DNA from: Ignavibacteria bacterium
GTDB lineage: Bacteria > Bacteroidota > Ignavibacteria > Tepidaquicellales > Tepidaquicellaceae
Assembly (NCBI GenBank): GCA_016719565.1
Contig: JADJYU010000004.1
Span: forward strand, 1-19,962
Reading direction: 5' to 3'
DNA: 19,962 nt
Shown here: piece after piece, positions 18,645-19,962 of the stretch
Layout: each line of letters opens with the position of its first letter
Position numbering within the stretch: the first letter of the stretch is position 1
The notes under the pieces: model-generated
What the model saw: the letters and a program-made list of their open reading frames with translations, nothing else
What the model was told of the DNA's origin: nothing
Database searches by the model: none
Position numbers and translations under genes: made by a program

Positions 18645-18693
18645 AAAAACATCAAATGTATCAGTTCAGTCTGATAATGTTTGATGTTTTTTA
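18645..18693. terminator. Bidirectional intrinsic terminator
   Basis: AAAAACATCAAA (18645-18656) pairs with TTTGATGTTTTTT (18680-18692). An inner stem pairs ATCAG (18660-18664) with CTGAT (18671-18675). There is a T-run on the right for + transcripts and an A-run on the left that serves minus transcripts. It stands between two convergent genes, and the minus-strand gene's stop codon lies inside its right edge. Confidence 0.85.
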
Positions 18694-19956
18694 TTTTAAT
18701 ATCTTAATAACGCCGAATGTAATATCATCACTCTGCTCAGCCCTTTTACAAATTCAAACAGATCCGAAAGCAATTTTCTTTGATCTCACCGGAATTACAC
18801 TTCACAGTTTTTTTTAGGAATGTCTTTCAGTCTGTCGTCACCGTAAAGATTTTTTTCTCCATCCATCGCTTCATTTATTCCGTCAGTGAAATAAAACACC
18901 ACATCATTTTTTTAAGGATCATCGCTGATTTATATTCCATATCTACAAGTCCGAGGAATAATCCCCCTTCGATCAATTCGTGACTTCTCTGACTCACTAA
19001 TAATATATGTTGCGTTATGTCCTGCATTAATACCACAAGACTCTTTCGAATGGTCATACAAACCGAACCAGCCCGGTTGCGAATTTTCTGATGTAGTAGA
19101 CAGTATAAGGATCTGCTTGAGACAGTTCACAAATCTTTCAGACGGAATTCGCCTGTAAAGACGGTCAAGATATGTAATGACGGCAGCGTAATGGTTGACA
19201 CTATCAATGCCGCGGAAATACTTTCCCGGAAACATCCGCAGTAAAAAACAATGTCTCCGAATTTAAAATTTGGATGACATTATAATAATCCCCGCCGATC
19301 TCTTTTGCAGGTATCAGCACTGCCGAAATATCAAGATCATCAAAATCAGGTAACTCCGAAGGCAACAGATTCTGCTGAATCTCTCTCGCTGTCCTCAGTT
19401 CACGGTTAATGACTTCCTGCTGTATCTGAACCTGCAGCAGCGTGGAATTTTCAATTGCGACAGCGCATTGCGAAGCGAGTACTTCTAAATGGTAAAATCT
19501 TCTCTCGAAAAGATGAAACGTTTTTTTATTAATGCCTGAATCACTCCCACCAGTTTTCCTTATGTATCATCGGCACGCATATCATATTCCTTGTTTTGAA
19601 ATTAGTCTGCCTGTCGCAAATCGGATTAAATCTTTTATCGCTGGCAACAATCATCAAACGCCAAAAGCGGCTCGCGGTTCTGAGCAACCCGGCCCGCAAC
19701 CCTCACCCATTCTGCAGATGATCTTTTACTTCGCTTCCCTTTTCACCGGTCGCAACTTCAAATTCAAGTACATCATCCTTTCATTATATCTGAGCAGCGA
19801 ACTTGCCTGCATCCATAAGCGTCTTGCAGCTTTCCATAATTTCACACAGTAAAATCTCCAGCGGTTTTATCTCAGAAATGCTTTGCGTAATACTGCTGAG
19901 ATAGCTCATCTCCTGATCAGTCTTCATTTCTGCGCATTTGAATTCACTTTATCCAT
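18691..19956 (-). CDS. GAF domain-SpoIIE (RsbU-like PP2C) phosphatase (frameshifted)
   Basis: This is a signalling serine/threonine phosphatase of the SpoIIE/RsbU type, which usually acts on anti-sigma-factor antagonists in partner-switching pathways. The N-terminal part (about 19900-19480) reads as a GAF domain: SISEIKPLEILLCEIMESCKTLMDAG, FEVATGEKGSEV, then MICVPMIHKGKLVGVIQAL and SQCAIAIENSTLL. The linker EIQQNLLPSELP precedes the phosphatase domain. That domain shows EIGGDYYN (19279-19302) with the first metal-binding Asp, TADVSGK, INAGHNATYI (about 19003-19031), and the C-terminal SDDITFGVIKIL with the last metal-binding Asp. The stop is at 18691-18693. An ATG at 19954-19956 fits as the start and gives about 422 residues, but the gene could begin beyond the window. 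At least seven frameshifts are present. Confidence 0.88.
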
Positions 19957-19962
19957 TTTAAT

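Noticed and set aside
19532..19852. 106-residue plus-strand frame at the right end
   Set aside because: The minus strand here reads as a GAF domain in shifted frames, which explains the region better.

Overview
The window is AT-rich bacterial DNA, most likely from the Ignavibacteriota or a close relative in the Bacteroidota/Chlorobiota group. The best clue is the C-terminal type IX secretion (T9SS type A) sorting domain at 6165-6430, with its NYPNPFNPVTKI motif. The general absence of Shine-Dalgarno sequences and the Bacteroidota-style metal-efflux genes agree. Nearly every long gene, on both strands and in unrelated functions, is broken by one-base indels, several of them in homopolymer runs. 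This looks more like an uncorrected long-read assembly than gene decay, so most genes are given here as single CDS with frameshifts.

Layout. (1) 1-4224, + strand: the last part of a nonribosomal peptide synthetase (condensation, adenylation, carrier protein, thioesterase), followed by an Sfp-type phosphopantetheinyl transferase that would activate it. The adenylation pocket residues match the proline-type code. The thioesterase lacks the stretch that should carry its catalytic serine. (2) 4183-8779, - strand: a secreted class C beta-lactamase-fold serine hydrolase, a small sulfotransferase, a second serine hydrolase with a T9SS tail, and a CaCA-family Ca2+/Na+ antiporter. A long inverted repeat lies between the last two. 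(3) 8780-9902: a gene-poor region with a 47-bp tandem repeat of paired hairpins. It abuts a long array of 21/22-bp units, the most unusual structure in the window. A possible 28-residue membrane peptide follows. (4) 9903-17913, + strand: a heavy-metal efflux operon with a small Cys/His-rich secreted protein, a CzcA-type RND pump, a P1B-type ATPase, a TolC-type outer membrane protein and a His-rich CzcB-type adaptor. Genes overlap by 4 bp or lie a few bp apart. (5) 18118-18602: a lysine-rich membrane-anchored protein on +. It faces a GAF-SpoIIE (RsbU-like) phosphatase on -, with a bidirectional terminator between them.

How the parts fit: the metal operon would move divalent cations from the cytosol (ATPase) to the periplasm and then out of the cell (RND pump, adaptor, outer membrane channel). 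The NRPS and the PPTase form one biosynthetic unit whose upstream modules lie outside the window. I found no tRNA, rRNA, transposase or CRISPR-Cas gene.
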